DNA of 64,000 bases from JASHVB01 sp963762885 (GTDB taxonomy: Bacteria > Pseudomonadota > Alphaproteobacteria > Acetobacterales > Acetobacteraceae): positions 29,512 to 93,511 of the forward strand of contig CAVXNH010000029.1 of NCBI GenBank assembly GCA_963762885.1. Direction: 5' to 3'. The translations under genes and the position numbers were made by a program. This document shows, piece by piece, positions 54,143 through 64,000 of the stretch. Each line of letters starts with the position of its first letter. Positions within the stretch are counted from its first letter, which is position 1. The notes beneath the pieces are model-generated. The model had not been told where the DNA came from, made no database searches, and was given only the letters and a program-made list of their open reading frames with translations.

Positions 54143-57100
54143 CTACGCCCCGCCGTATCCCCCGCCCCCCGGCGTCTCGATCACGAACACATCTCCCACG
54201 CCCAGCTCCGCGCTATCTGTGCCGGTGAGGATCTCGTGTCCACCGCTGGCACGTTCCACCCACTGCCGCCCCACCGAGCCGTCATCGCCGCCCTCTAGCC
54301 CGAACGGCGCCACGTTGCGCCGCGACGCTACAATCACCGCCGTCATCGGCTCCAGGAACCGGATGCGCCGCACCGCCCCATCGCCGCCGCGCCACTTCCC
54401 GTCGCCCCCCGACCCACGCCGGATTTCGAACCGCTCCAGCCGCACCGGATAACGCAGCTCCAGCACCTCCGGATCGGTCATCCGCGTATTGGTCATATGC
54501 GAGTGGATCGCCGAGGTCCCATCGAACCCTGGCCCCGCCCCCGTCCCGCCGCAGATCGTTTCATAATACTGTCGCGTCGCATCGCCGAAGATGAAGTTGT
54601 TCATCGTCGCCTGCGAACACGCGATCGCCCCCAACGCACCGAACAACGCGTTGCACGTGGCCTGTGACACCTCGGTATTCCCCGCCACCACCGCCGCCCC
54701 CGGCCGAGGCGACAAGAACGTATCAACAGGAATCACCAACCGCAGAGGCACCAGGCACCCGTCGTTCAGCGGAATGTCGTCGCCCACCAGGCAGCGGAAC
54801 ACATACAGCACCGCCGCCCGAGTCACCGCCGGCGGCGAATTGAAATTCCCCTCGTGCTGCCGCCCGGTCCCGGTAAAATCCACCACCGCACTGCGACTCT
54901 CGCGATCGACACGCACGGACACGCACAGCGGCAACCCGTTATCCATCATGTAGATGAAGCGCCCGTTGCCCAACCGTTCAATCACCCGCCGTACCGACTC
55001 TCTGCGTTATTCATCACGTGCCGCATATACGCGCTGACCGTCGCCCAGCCGTATCGCGCAACGACGCGCCGGAGCTCCTGCACGCCCTTCTCGTTCGCCG
55101 CCACCTGAGCCTTGATGTCGGCCACGTTCACGTCCGGACTGCGCGCCGGATATTTCGCCCCGCGCAGCAGCCCCCGAAACTCCGTCTCGCGAAAATGTCC
55201 CCCATCCACCAGCAGGAAATCGTCGATGACGACGCCTTCCTCCTCCAGCGTGCGCGATCCTGGCGGAGTCGAACCCGGCGTCGTCCCGCCGATATCCGCG
55301 TGATGCCCGCGCGAGCCAACGAAGAACAGAATCTCCGCCCCCGCCTCGTCGAACACCGGTGTGATCACGGTCACATCCGGCAGATGCGTGCCGCCGTTGA
55401 ACGGGTTGTTCAGCGCCGCCACGTCGCCCGTCTTCAACGTCGCGCCACGATTGCGCAGCACCGTGCGCACGCTCTCGCCCATCGCCCCCAGATGCACGGG
55501 CACATGCGGCGCATTCGCCACCAGGTAACCGGCCGCATCGAAAATGGCGCAGGAAAAGTCCAGCCGCTCCTTGATGTTCACGCTCATCGAGGTGTTTTGC
55601 AGCACCGCCCCCGTCTGCTCTGCGACGTTCATGAACAGGTTGTTGAACAGCTCCAAGAGCACCGGGTCCGGCTTCTCGCTCCCCGCCGCCTCGCGCGTCG
55701 CCAGCTTTTCCGTCCGCCGCAGCATCATGTGATCCAGCGGCGTGATCCCGCCGTCCATCCCGGCTCGACGACCGTCGTCGCGTTCGCCTCCCGCACCAAC
55801 GCCGGCCCCGAAATCCGATCGCCCGCCAACAGCTCGCCGCGATCGAACACCGGAGCATCATGCTCTGCATCCCCGGTGAACATCCGCACGCGATCGATCG
55901 GCGCCGGCGCGCCCTCGCCCCGCGCCGCCAACCGCGTTTCCGTCACCGCCTCGCCCGGAGCGATCGCCTCCACCGCGACCGCCTCCACCACCAGTTCTCG
56001 TTCCGGCGTGGCAAATCCGAACCGAGCGCGATGCGCCGCGGTAAAGTCCTCGACGATCTGTGCATGTTCGCGCAACGCAACGATCAGCGCCGCCTCTGTC
56101 CCCGCATAGCGCAAATGCAGCGACCGGGACGTGGAAATCCGGTCCGCGTCGGCCCCCTGCCCCGCCAACGCCACCTCAGCATCCAGCATCAACCGATCAG
56201 CGACTTCCTCCAACTCCCCCATTGTCTCCTTCTCTAACGGCACCTCCACCGCTTGCTCGCGCATCACGGTCTGGTCCGCGAGCCCCATGCCATACGCCGA
56301 CAACACGCCGGCAAACGGATGGATGAACACCGTCTCCATCCCCAGAGCGTCGGCCACCGCACACGCATGCTGCCCGCCCGCGCCGCCGAAGCACTGCAAC
56401 GCGAAGCGCGCCGCATCGTGCCCCTTCTGCACCGAGACCTGCTTGATCGCGTTCGCCATGTTGGCAACCGCGATCTGCAGAACCCCTCTGCCACCTGCTT
56501 CGGCGTCCGCCGCCGCCCGGTCGCCTGCGCTATCTCCTCCGCCAGTTCGGCAAACTTCTCCCGCACCACATCGCCATCGAGCGGCTGATCGCCGTTCGGC
56601 CCGAAGATCGGGGGAAAATGCGCCGGCTGGATCTTGCCCACGCACACATTGGCGTCGGTCACCGTCAGCGGCCCGCCGCGCCGATAACACGCCGGCCCCG
56701 GATCGGCGCCCGCGCTGTCCGGACCCACCCGGAACCGAGCGCCATCGAAATGCAAAATAGAACCGCCGCCCGCCGCCACCGTATTGATTGCCATCATCGG
56801 CGCCCGGATGCGCACGCCGGCCACCGCGGTTTCAAACGCACGCTCGAACCCGCCATCGTACAACGCGACGTCGGTGGACGTGCCGCCCATGTCGAAGCCA
56901 ATCACCCGATCGATCCCCGCCATCGCGGCCGTACGCGCCGCGCCGACAATGCCGCCCGCCGGCCCCGACAGGATCGCGTCCTTGCCCTGGAAGCCGTGCG
57001 CCTCCGCCAGACCACCATTGCGACTGCATGAAATACAGCCGCACGCCGGTCAGTTCGCTTTCCACTTGCGGCGACATCCGCCGCAGGATCGGCGACGGAT

Positions 57101-57748
57101 ACGCATCCACCACCGTCGTATCGCCGCGCGGCACCAACCGCAGCAGCGGACTGACCGCATGGCTGGCCGACACCTGGGTGAACCCCACCTCGCGAGCGAT
57201 CGCCGCCAGCCGCTGCTCCTGCTCTGGATATTTCCATGCGTGCATCAGCACGATGGCGCAGGCGTTGATGCCCGAGGCGTGCGCCGCCGCCAGCTTCATG
57301 CCGCACCGCGGTTTCATCCAGGCGCTCGATCTCCTCGCCATCCGACGCCAACGCGGCCGGTGACCTCCAGCACGGTTTCATAGAGCATCGTCGGGCAGCG
57401 TGATGCGCGCAGGTCGAACAGCCTCGGCCGCGCCTGGTTGCCGATCCGCAACGCGTCGGCAAAGCCGCGGTTGACCACCAGCAGCGTGCGCTCGCCCTTG
57501 CGCTCGAGCAGGGCGTTGGTGGCGACCGTGGTTCCCATTTTGACGGCGGCGATGCGGCCGGGCGGGATCGGCGCGTCGAGCGGAATCCCGAGCAGCGTCT
57601 TGATGCCGGCGATCGCCGCATCGCGATAGCGGCCGGGGTTTTCCGACAGCAGCTTGTCGGTGGTCAGATGCCCGTCGGGGTCGCGCGCGACGATGTCGGT
57701 GAACGTGCCGCCGCGGTCGATCCAGAACTGCCATTGCTCGTCTGTCAT
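54143..57748 (-). pseudogene. 5-oxoprolinase / hydantoinase A+B family protein, about six frameshifts
   Basis: The total span equals 1202 codons, the normal size of bacterial ATP-dependent 5-oxoprolinase-type proteins. The A half reads WIDRGGTFTDIVARDPDGHL at the start, then RVIGFDMGGTSTDVALYDGG and LQCFGGAGGQHACAVADALG. The B half starts near 55758 (DPVLLELFNNLFMNVAEQTG, NNPFNGGTHLPDVTVITPVF, GDATRQYYETICGGTGAGPG) and ends GDVFVIETPGGGGYGGA. Frame changes are needed near 57352, 57308, 57010, 56490, 55757 and 54997. Each break leaves the neighbouring phrase in perfect family register, so sequence errors or very recent decay are likely. Substrate (5-oxoproline or a hydantoin) is not resolved. 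Confidence 0.8.
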
Positions 57749-58214
57749 GCGCGGGGTTTGGCAGCGGCGCGCGAACGGCGCAAGTCCAGGGCGGCAGGGT
57801 GCGGCCTGCCACTGTCATTGCGAGGCGCCCGCAGGACGCTTGCGCGGCACGCACTTAGCTTGCACCTCCCGGTCCACGAGCCGAGAACCTGCGGCAAGTT
57901 GTCCCCCGGGCTTCCGCGATGCCGCCCGGCATGCCAATCGTTGTCCCAATCGATGCTCTCGCAGCCTTGTCATGTTCCCTGCGGGCCGGGTTAGTTCGGT
58001 CCGGGCGCCGAACCGCAATCGCAGAACAGACGATGGACAGCGCTGGTGCTCCAAGCAGGGGAGGGTTGGGCGGAGGGATGCAATTTCCCGCTGGCCAGCG
58101 GGGTGCACGCCCCCAGCTGCTCCCGCAATGGAATGGCGAATGGTTTAAAACCGCCCTTTCGCCGCGGCCGCCTCTCGCCATATCCTGCGCAACTTCACAG
58201 ATCGAGACACGCGC
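57749..58214. other. 466-base gap upstream of a TPR gene
   Basis: Contains a half copy of the CATTGCGA repeat near 57812 and otherwise unremarkable sequence. No gene is supported. Confidence 0.45.
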
Positions 58215-58736
58215 ATGCTGCAACCGCCGATCACCTCGCTCGCCGACCTGCGCGCCGCGCGCGCCGACCTCGAACGCCGCGTGGAGGAACGCCAGCGCGC
58301 ACTCGGACCCGACGATCCGGCGCTGGCCGACGACCTGCGCGACCTCGGGCGCCTGGCGCACGAACTGCGCGACCTGAACGATGCCGCCGCGCTGCTGGAA
58401 CGGGCGCGCCTGCTGCACAGCGCGGCGTTCGGCGAGAACCACCCGGAAGTCGCGACCGACCTCAACCACCTCGGCCTGGTGTTGCATGACGCCGGCGACG
58501 TGGAGGTCGCACACGCCGTGTTGGAACGCGCGCTGGCATTGGACGAGCAAGCCCTGGGGCCGGACCATCCGAATATCGGCCGCGATGCGAACAACCTGGC
58601 CGGCGTGTTGCGCGATCTCGGCGACCTGTACGGCGCGCAGGTGGCGCTGCAATACGCGCTCGACATCTACACCCGCACGCTGGGACCGGACCATTCGACG
58701 ACGCGCGCGGTGGCAAGGAACCTCGCGGGATTATAA
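58215..58736 (+). CDS. TPR protein, kinesin light chain-like repeats
   Basis: A 173-residue helical protein with three or four 42-residue TPR units of the kinesin-light-chain type: LLERARLLHSAAFGENHPEV, LERALALDEQALGPDHPNIG and LQYALDIYTRTLGPDHSTTR. The N-terminal unit (RVEERQRALGPDDPALADDL) starts the series. Such repeats mediate protein binding; the partner is unknown. It stands alone, 88 bases before a small unrelated gene. Confidence 0.78.
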   Translation: MLQPPITSLADLRAARADLERRVEERQRALGPDDPALADDLRDLGRLAHELRDLNDAAALLERARLLHSAAFGENHPEVATDLNHLGLVLHDAGDVEVAHAVLERALALDEQALGPDHPNIGRDANNLAGVLRDLGDLYGAQVALQYALDIYTRTLGPDHSTTRAVARNLAGL

Positions 58737-58824
58737 TACCACCCAACGATGCCTGTGAGCTGCATCACGCCCCGTTCCCGCGAGAACTGCTAAAATCGCA
58801 GCACACCACACGGGAGAAACGCCA

Positions 58825-59211
58825 GTGAGTTGGTTCGATCAGGTCAAGCAGGTGCTGCCGGGCTACTATCCTGCCGACCGCCCGGCCGACATCGTCGGTT
58901 ACCTGCGAGGCAGTCCCAACGCCATGGTCTGGCGCCAGATGGAAGCGGGACCACAGCCGCGCAACCAGATGCTGATCCTCGGCAACACCGAGCCCACGCG
59001 TGAAGAATGGATCGCCGCCGGCGTCGAACAACGCGGCGAGCCGCAACCGATCCAATTCACCATGTTGATCGGCTTCATCGTCCTCTACGCCGGGTTCATG
59101 ATACGCCCGTGGGGCCGCATCCACACCGCCTCGCAGGACGCCCTGACGCTCGGCTTTCCCGCCAGCCTCAACGACTGGAGGCGCAACTACCGGCCGCCGG
59201 CGCGGCGCTGA
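58825..59211 (+). CDS. hypothetical protein with one membrane-like segment
   Basis: A 128-residue protein, start with GAGAAACGCCAGTG context (GGGAGA upstream). The N-terminal part contains VLPGYYPADRPADIVGYLRG and NAMVWRQMEAGPQPRNQMLI; FTMLIGFIVLYAGFMIRPWG near residue 90 could span the membrane. No family is recognised. It is convergent with the cupin-type dioxygenase gene, three bases apart. Confidence 0.6.
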   Translation: MSWFDQVKQVLPGYYPADRPADIVGYLRGSPNAMVWRQMEAGPQPRNQMLILGNTEPTREEWIAAGVEQRGEPQPIQFTMLIGFIVLYAGFMIRPWGRIHTASQDALTLGFPASLNDWRRNYRPPARR

Positions 59212-59214
59212 GCC

Positions 59215-59757
59215 CTACTGCGCCGTCTGCAACGGCATCCCCTTCGCCACCTTCGTCATATCGTAAGGCTGCTCTTCCAGCGTCTCGGCGTCCCACATGC
59301 TACGATGGACGGCAAAGAAATCACCGTCATAGACATGAATGGCGCCGCTGATCTTCGCCAGCGGATTGACCACCGAGTGGATGATGTCGCGCCCCAACAC
59401 CGTGACATCGCCGCTGCCCAGCGCGGCCCCACCCGCAGCTTCGATCTGGAAGCGTGCCGGGTTCGGAATCCGCCGCCAGAACATGTTGTCCTCGCGGCCG
59501 CCGTACATGCCGATGACCGCGGCCAGCAAGTGATTATGCGGCAGCGTCACATAGTGCGGCGACCAGACGACGTTGAGCACCGTCAGGTCGGGCCCATGAT
59601 GCAGCACCCCAAGCCCGCCCTTGGTCGGCTCGCCGATCTCGCTGATCAGCGCCGCCGGGTCGGACACCGCGCGAGCGACGACCTCCTTCATCGCCTGACG
59701 GGACCGCTCGGCCAACGAAGCACGCAGATCGGCGATGAACTGGCCCAGGTCGAACAT
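59215..59757 (-). CDS. predicted metal-dependent dioxygenase of the cysteine dioxygenase/cupin type
   Basis: A 180-residue cupin: LTVLNVVWSPHYVTLPHNHL with LAAVIGMYGGREDNMFWRRI gives the first cupin motif (HNH plus later Glu). DVTVLGRDIIHSVVNPLAKI with AIHVYDG gives the second His. Cysteine- and thiol-dioxygenase-like enzymes bind one Fe(II) with three His in this layout. The substrate is unknown. The ATG at 59757 is used; another in-frame ATG lies 18 bases upstream. Confidence 0.8.
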   Translation of the reverse strand: MFDLGQFIADLRASLAERSRQAMKEVVARAVSDPAALISEIGEPTKGGLGVLHHGPDLTVLNVVWSPHYVTLPHNHLLAAVIGMYGGREDNMFWRRIPNPARFQIEAAGGAALGSGDVTVLGRDIIHSVVNPLAKISGAIHVYDGDFFAVHRSMWDAETLEEQPYDMTKVAKGMPLQTAQ

Positions 59758-59932
59758 GATCGCTGCCTCTTGCATCGAGTGAGGTGGTTGATCCGAGTAT
59801 GCCGTTGCGCGGCCTGTCCTGCAACGATCCCGGTTCCCTGCCCATAGCACCTGTCTACGCCGTTCGAATGCTTATCCTTTTCCGGGTGCAGCCGTTGCCC
59901 TACGCTAACCTCGGGACTCGGACGCAGCGCCC

Positions 59933-61191
59933 ATGGTGAGCGTTAAACAACACCAAACCGTCGGCGACACCCGGCTACGAATGATTGGCATAATTCCGGA
60001 GGCGTCGATCGAACTCGGTCAGGTCCTGGTGCTTGGCGGCATCGCAATGCTGGCGGCCGGTGCGGTGCGCGCCGCGACATTCGCAGATTGCCCGCTCAGC
60101 GGCGCGATGCCCGGTTACACCGCCAAAGGCAAACCCCAATGGGAAAACTGGGGCATTCGGCAGTTCACGTCACGGACGGCGTTAGCACCAAGAACATCGC
60201 GCCCGAGGGCGTCGCCTGCACCCGAAGCTACAATGAGAACAAGGGGAAATCCGACGGCAGCGCACTCGAGATCATGGAGAACTACAAGGAGTCGTGGGCG
60301 CAACAAGGCGCCGATATCGCGCGCGACCAGAGGGACTATGTCGCTGCCCATCTGACCAAGGACGGCAAGGTATATTGGCTGAATGCGAGCGCCACCCGTG
60401 ACGACGGCTACACCATCCGCGCGGTCGCGGTGGACCCCTTCGGGCGCACCTTGCTCTCCCCCAGCGGCAGCGACTACCGATTGCTCGGCCCCATGCCTGG
60501 CTTCGTCGCCCAGCCACCCACCAAAAAGAAATTCGACGAGCATAGTTTTCCCACCGCGGACGGGCCGGTTTCGGTTCGCGGCGCACTCTATAGCGTCAAC
60601 TATCAGCCGCCGGCCAAGGCGCCGGAACACGAGATCACGCAGCACGCGATCATGGCGAATTACCGCGCCGCGCTGACCGACCTGCATGCGCAATTCCTGA
60701 GCAATCTTGTAGACAATGCGGACATCATCATCGCCCGCCTCGACGACAACGGCAAGTCCGATTGGCTCTTTGTCAACTCGAACCAGGTCATCGCGGTCGA
60801 GGAGAAACCCTTCGCCATGACCGTCCAGCCGCCCACCGCGGACGCCATGAAGGACAAGCTGGACATAGACGGGCACATCGCCCTCTACATCAATTTCGAC
60901 TTCGACAAGGCGACGCTGAAGCCCGATGCGCAGCCGATCGTCACGCTGCCGAAGAACGATCTGGATTTGAAGGTGTCGATCGACGGCAACACCGACAGCA
61001 TTGGTGGCCACGACTACAACGTGAAGCTGTCGCAGGCGCGCGCGGCGTCAGTGGTTGCCGCGATCACGGCGGCCGGCATCGATGGATCGCGGCTGAGTTC
61101 GGCAGGCTATGGTCGGGACAAGCCGATTGCCTCGAACGACACGGACGACGGCCGGGCAAAAAATCGGCGGGTCGAGTTGGTCAAGTCCTGA
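59933..61191 (+). pseudogene. OmpA family outer-membrane protein, one frameshift
   Basis: The two frames give about 420 residues. The first holds a signal-like stretch (VLVLGGIAMLAAGAVRA, probable cut before ATFADCPL) and ends near 60160. The second starts VTDGVSTKNIAPEGVACTRS and runs to the OmpA peptidoglycan-binding domain: LYINFDFDKATLKPDAQPIV, IDGNTDSIGGHDYNVKLSQA, then RLSSAGYGRDKPIASNDTDD and GRAKNRRVEL. The middle part is not assignable. One base seems to be missing around 60160. The exact start (59933 or ATG 59981) is uncertain. Confidence 0.75.
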
Positions 61192-61243
61192 TCGCTTCGA
61201 TACACTGCCCGCGATCGGAGTTCCGGCGGGACAGGTGCACGTG

Positions 61244-62268
61244 ATGGACAGCAGCTTCGAACTCGTCAGACCATTGCCGGCCGCGTCGTTTGGGGGCCGT
61301 ATCGGATTCACTGCGGAAGGTGGTGCGCGCGGACTGATCGCCGCGGCGGAGGCTGACCGCGATGCGTTGCCTCGGGCACTGGCCGAAAGCAGCGGTCTCT
61401 TGCTGCTACCGGGCATGCAGGCCATAGCCGACGAGCCCGAACTGCTGGTGCGGCTGAGCCGACTTTTCGGTTCCGAGGTCGAGGACTATCGCCAGACGCT
61501 CACCGCGCGGAACATGGTGCACGAAAGCGTGCCGGAGATCTTCGTGGTTTCGAACATTTCCGCCGGTGAACCGGGCACCGCCGCGCCGTCCGGATCCGCC
61601 GCTGACAGCGGGGGGAAAACTGCCGGTGCAGTTTCCCCATCGCCGCGGCTGGCACACCGATCAGAGCTACCGCCGCCCGCCGCCCGACATTTCGCTGTTC
61701 CTCGCAGTGATTCCGGCGCCGCAAGGCCAGGCACAGACGCTGTTTGCCGACACCACCGCGGCCTATGAAGCGCTGCCCCCGGACCTGAAAGCCCACGTCG
61801 ATCGCCTTGAAGGCATCCACGTCAGCCTGAGCGCCGGACGCGGGCGTAACGATGTGCTGGACGGCAGGACGCCGCGCCCTCTGGCGCCGCACGAACGGCC
61901 GCAACGTCAGCCGCTGGTGCGCGAGCACCCCGTGACCGGCAAGCGCGCGCTTTACATGTGCGAATACGGGCAGATGGATTGGGTGGACGGCCCGATCGCC
62001 GGCATGGAACCGGGACCGCATGGAGAAGGGGGTCGCTTGTTGAACGCTGGTGACGCATGCCACGCAACCTCGGTTCGTCTACGTGCATGAATGGACGGAG
62101 GGCGACCTGATCGTATGGGATAATCGCTGCCTGATCCACGCGGCGACGTGGTTCGACGCCGACAACATCAAGCGGCTGATGTGGCGCACGACGGTCAGCG
62201 GCAATCCCGGCGCGCTCTACCGTGGCGAGAAGAAAAGCTGGATTCCGGAACAACAGGCAGCGGAGTGA
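61244..62268 (+). pseudogene. TauD/TfdA family 2OG-Fe(II) dioxygenase, two frameshifts
   Basis: Three frames give about 341 residues. Part 1: LLLLPGMQAIADEPELLVRL, FGSEVEDYRQTL. Part 2 (from about 61590): FPHRRGWHTDQSYRRPPPDI with the iron-binding HTD, and LYMCEYGQMDWVDGPIAGME. Part 3 (from about 62050): THATQPRFVYVHEWTEGDLI, VWDNRCLIHAATWFDADNIK, LMWRTTVSG with the distal His and the 2-oxoglutarate Arg. One extra base at each break explains the shifts. Substrate unknown. The gene directly follows the OmpA-like gene. Confidence 0.78.
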
Positions 62269-62274
62269 CCCCGG

Positions 62275-62515
62275 GTCATGACCGGCGAAGGCCGGTCACC
62301 CATGACTCAAAACCTCTCCCGCAGGAGCGGGAGAGGTCGAGACGCGAAGCGGCGAGGGTGAGGCGATCGGGTCGCCCCGCAGCCCACTTCGACACCGGAA
62401 CGAAGAAAAAATGTGCCGACCCGATCACCCTCACCCTCGGCGCTTGCGCGCCTTCGACCTCTCCCGCTTCCGCGGGAGAGGTTTTCTTGTTGATGGGCCT
62501 TCGCCGGTCATGACA
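62275..62515. repeat. nested inverted repeats, CATGACCGG and CTCTCCCGC families
   Basis: Outer arms GTCATGACCGGCGAAGGCC (62275 on) and GGCCTTCGCCGGTCATGAC (ending 62515) enclose inner CCTCTCCCGC/GCGGGAGAGG hairpins and a CGAGGGTGAGG/CCTCACCCTCG pair. This lies between the TauD-like gene and the convergent amidohydrolase gene and slightly overlaps the latter's stop. Confidence 0.75.
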
Positions 62516-63746
62516 CGGCGGCCGGCCGATGCAGCTCCGTCCGTTGCCGCGTGACCGTGCGGCGGCCAGCTTTGAACACCGCCAGAGGCGGGCAGATCTC
62601 CGCCACCGCTTGCTCCGGCGTCGTCGCATCCAGCACCACGATGTCGGCAGGATTGCCCACGCGAATTCCATAATCCGCCAGGTTCATCAACCGAGCAGAC
62701 CGGTCGGTGAGCATGAAGAAGCACTCCCGCAGCCGCGCCGCCTCACCGATCTGGCACACATTGGCCTGGAGATTGGCCATGCGCAGCAGGCTGCAATCGC
62801 CCAGCGGCGTGAACGGGTTGAGCACATTGTTGCTGGAGATGGAGCAATTCACCCCATGCTCCGCCAGCACATTCACGTCCGCCACGCCGCGCCGGATGTT
62901 ATAAGTCTGATCGCGTCCCATCATGAAGAGGTCGGTGGCCGGCAGCACCGTCACCGCGACACCCGCACCCGCAATGCGTCTCGCCAGTGCGGCAAGATCG
63001 TCAGGCGGCAGCGAGGCATATTTGCAGCCGTGCCCGATCGCCACACGGCCGCCAAGCCCGTAGCGTTCGGTCAACTCGCAGACGAGATGGATATCCATAT
63101 GCTCCGGCGAGTTGCCGGAATCCAGATGCATATCGATTTCCGCATCGAACTCGCGCGCCAGAGCGAAGATGCGATTGATCTGGCCGGCGGGATCGGGATC
63201 GTAATTCGGCGCCGCCCCCACGGCGCGGGCGCCGCGACGCAGCGCCTCGGTCACCAATTGCTCCGAGCGCGGGTTATTGGTCAGCCCTTCCTGCGGGAAA
63301 GCGCATATCTCGATGTCGATCGCCCAGGCATAATCGCGCCGCAGCGCCTCGATCGCTTCGAAGCTGCGCAGTTCCACGCCGGCATCCAACTCGAGATGGG
63401 TGCGCATCCGTGTCGTGCCGTGCTTGATGCATTTCTCCAGCGTGCGCGCGGCCCGGGCGTAAACGTCCTCGACGGTAAAGCTGGATTTTACCGCGGCAAC
63501 ACGCGGCACCGCATTGGCCTGGCGGCCGTCCACCGGTGCGCACCGATCGATGATGCAGGATTTGTCGAGATGGATATGGGTTTCGACCAAGCCAGGACAG
63601 ACGATGCAGCCGTCCGCATCGAATATTCCGCCTCCGCGGTCAGACGCGGTTCGATTGCGACAATCCGGCCGCCTTCGACGCCGATATCGACCAAGGGACT
63701 TTCCGGTGACACTCGACAGACGGGCGTTGCGAACAATCAGGTCCAT
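62508..63746 (-). CDS. amidohydrolase family protein (cytosine deaminase-like), local out-of-frame stretch
   Basis: A 412-residue TIM-barrel metal hydrolase. GLVETHIHLDKSCIIDRCAP gives the first metal His pair, TRMRTHLELDAGV follows, then FDAEIDMHLDSGNSPEHMDI, RVAIGHGCKYASL and the late SSNNVLNPFTPLGDCSLLRM with the metal Asp region. The closest look is cytosine deaminase/CodA-type enzymes, but the substrate is not certain. Codons near 63635-63695 are read out of frame between two compensating indels: the other frame gives LVDIGVEGGRIVAIEPRLTA, as the family expects. It is on the opposite strand to the TauD-like gene. Confidence 0.85.
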   Translation of the reverse strand: MDLIVRNARLSSVTGKSLGRYRRRRRPDCRNRTASDRGGGIFDADGCIVCPGLVETHIHLDKSCIIDRCAPVDGRQANAVPRVAAVKSSFTVEDVYARAARTLEKCIKHGTTRMRTHLELDAGVELRSFEAIEALRRDYAWAIDIEICAFPQEGLTNNPRSEQLVTEALRRGARAVGAAPNYDPDPAGQINRIFALAREFDAEIDMHLDSGNSPEHMDIHLVCELTERYGLGGRVAIGHGCKYASLPPDDLAALARRIAGAGVAVTVLPATDLFMMGRDQTYNIRRGVADVNVLAEHGVNCSISSNNVLNPFTPLGDCSLLRMANLQANVCQIGEAARLRECFFMLTDRSARLMNLADYGIRVGNPADIVVLDATTPEQAVAEICPPLAVFKAGRRTVTRQRTELHRPAAVS

Positions 63747-63860
63747 GTCCCTCGCTTTCAGGCCGATCGTATCATCGGCGGATGCAGGCGATCAACGCGT
63801 CACTTCGACCGTGCTACCGGACAACCGCATTTGGCATTTGCCTGACGAAAGCAAGCAAGT

Positions 63861-63990
63861 AAGCTTTCAACACGGAGCGAACGAGAACCACGGGGCGCCA
63901 CGGAGGCCATATGCTCGCACCAGCAGCGCGGAACGCACACTGGCTCCGTGGTTCTCCGTGGCTCTCGATCTTCCTCCGTGTTAAAAGCTT
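63861..63990. repeat. 130-base imperfect inverted repeat
   Basis: AAGCTTTCAACACGGAG at the left and its near-complement CTCCGTGTTAAAAGCTT at the right, with GAGAACCACGG/CCGTGGTTCTC and CCACGGAG/CTCCGTGG continuing inward for about 48 bases. No gene is inside. This CACGGAG type is distinct from the two other palindrome families. Confidence 0.7.
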
Positions 63991-64000
63991 TGCGGTGCTG

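Noticed and set aside
57855..58694. 279-codon minus-strand frame
   Set aside because: Antisense of the TPR gene; repeats in it mirror the TPR units.
1..64000. tRNA, rRNA, riboswitch or complete insertion-sequence genes
   Set aside because: Reading by eye for T-loop motifs, conserved rRNA words and transposase motifs gave nothing convincing; a covariance-model scan was not possible.

Overview
The window reads as a GC-rich alphaproteobacterial chromosome fragment, most likely from Rhodospirillales and probably Acetobacteraceae. That placement is inferred from the gene families and their order (adjacent sucC, sucD and mdh; a Hint-domain beta-repeat protein; fumarylacetoacetase; a CXXCW protein of PQQ-dependent catabolism) and from palindromic repeats in nearly every gene gap. 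No rRNA, tRNA, CRISPR array or complete insertion sequence was found.

Left part (1-17.6 kb): the end of an SDR dehydrogenase, a divergent EF-G-like GTPase, MarR and AraC regulators, fumarylacetoacetase, two tandem class III nucleotidyl cyclase-FHA paralogues divergent from a double-domain polyphosphate:AMP phosphotransferase, a frameshifted Hint-domain repeat protein, a small membrane protein, a CHRD protein, and a GNAT acetyltransferase that overlaps a cytochrome P450 tail to tail.

Middle part (17.9-43 kb): a rhodanese-like CXXCW protein with a MITE-like element at its stop codon; the coupled pair pterin dehydratase-MmcB; a zincin; an orphan FixL-type haem-PAS kinase; and, close by, two tandem copies of an undescribed divergent two-gene cassette whose promoter regions carry FNR/FixK-like boxes. 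After a damaged acetyltransferase and a damaged AMP-ligase come an RND efflux operon closed by a MarR gene, an Uma2 nuclease, sucC-sucD and mdh. An interspersed 20-bp repeat array lies inside a low-complexity ORF, followed by a multi-GAF sensor kinase coupled to a single-domain response regulator.

Right part (43-64 kb): remnants of two small genes, a TPR-glycosyltransferase followed by an FDPAWY-repeat protein and a 2OG-Fe(II) oxygenase, an AraC regulator, and a compact toxin-antitoxin island (Phd-type antitoxin, RelE/ParE toxin, Phd-nucleotidyltransferase fusion, HEPN). Then come a Tat-exported unknown, anmK and tyrS (divergent), a 5-oxoprolinase-type gene broken by about six frameshifts, a TPR protein, a cupin-type dioxygenase, an OmpA-like protein, a TauD-like dioxygenase and an amidohydrolase.

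Two things colour the whole annotation. More than twenty apparent single- or double-base indels break otherwise well-conserved genes, several in compensating pairs, so either the sequence carries uncorrected indel errors or the region is decaying. Long perfect palindromes of at least three families fill the gaps between genes.
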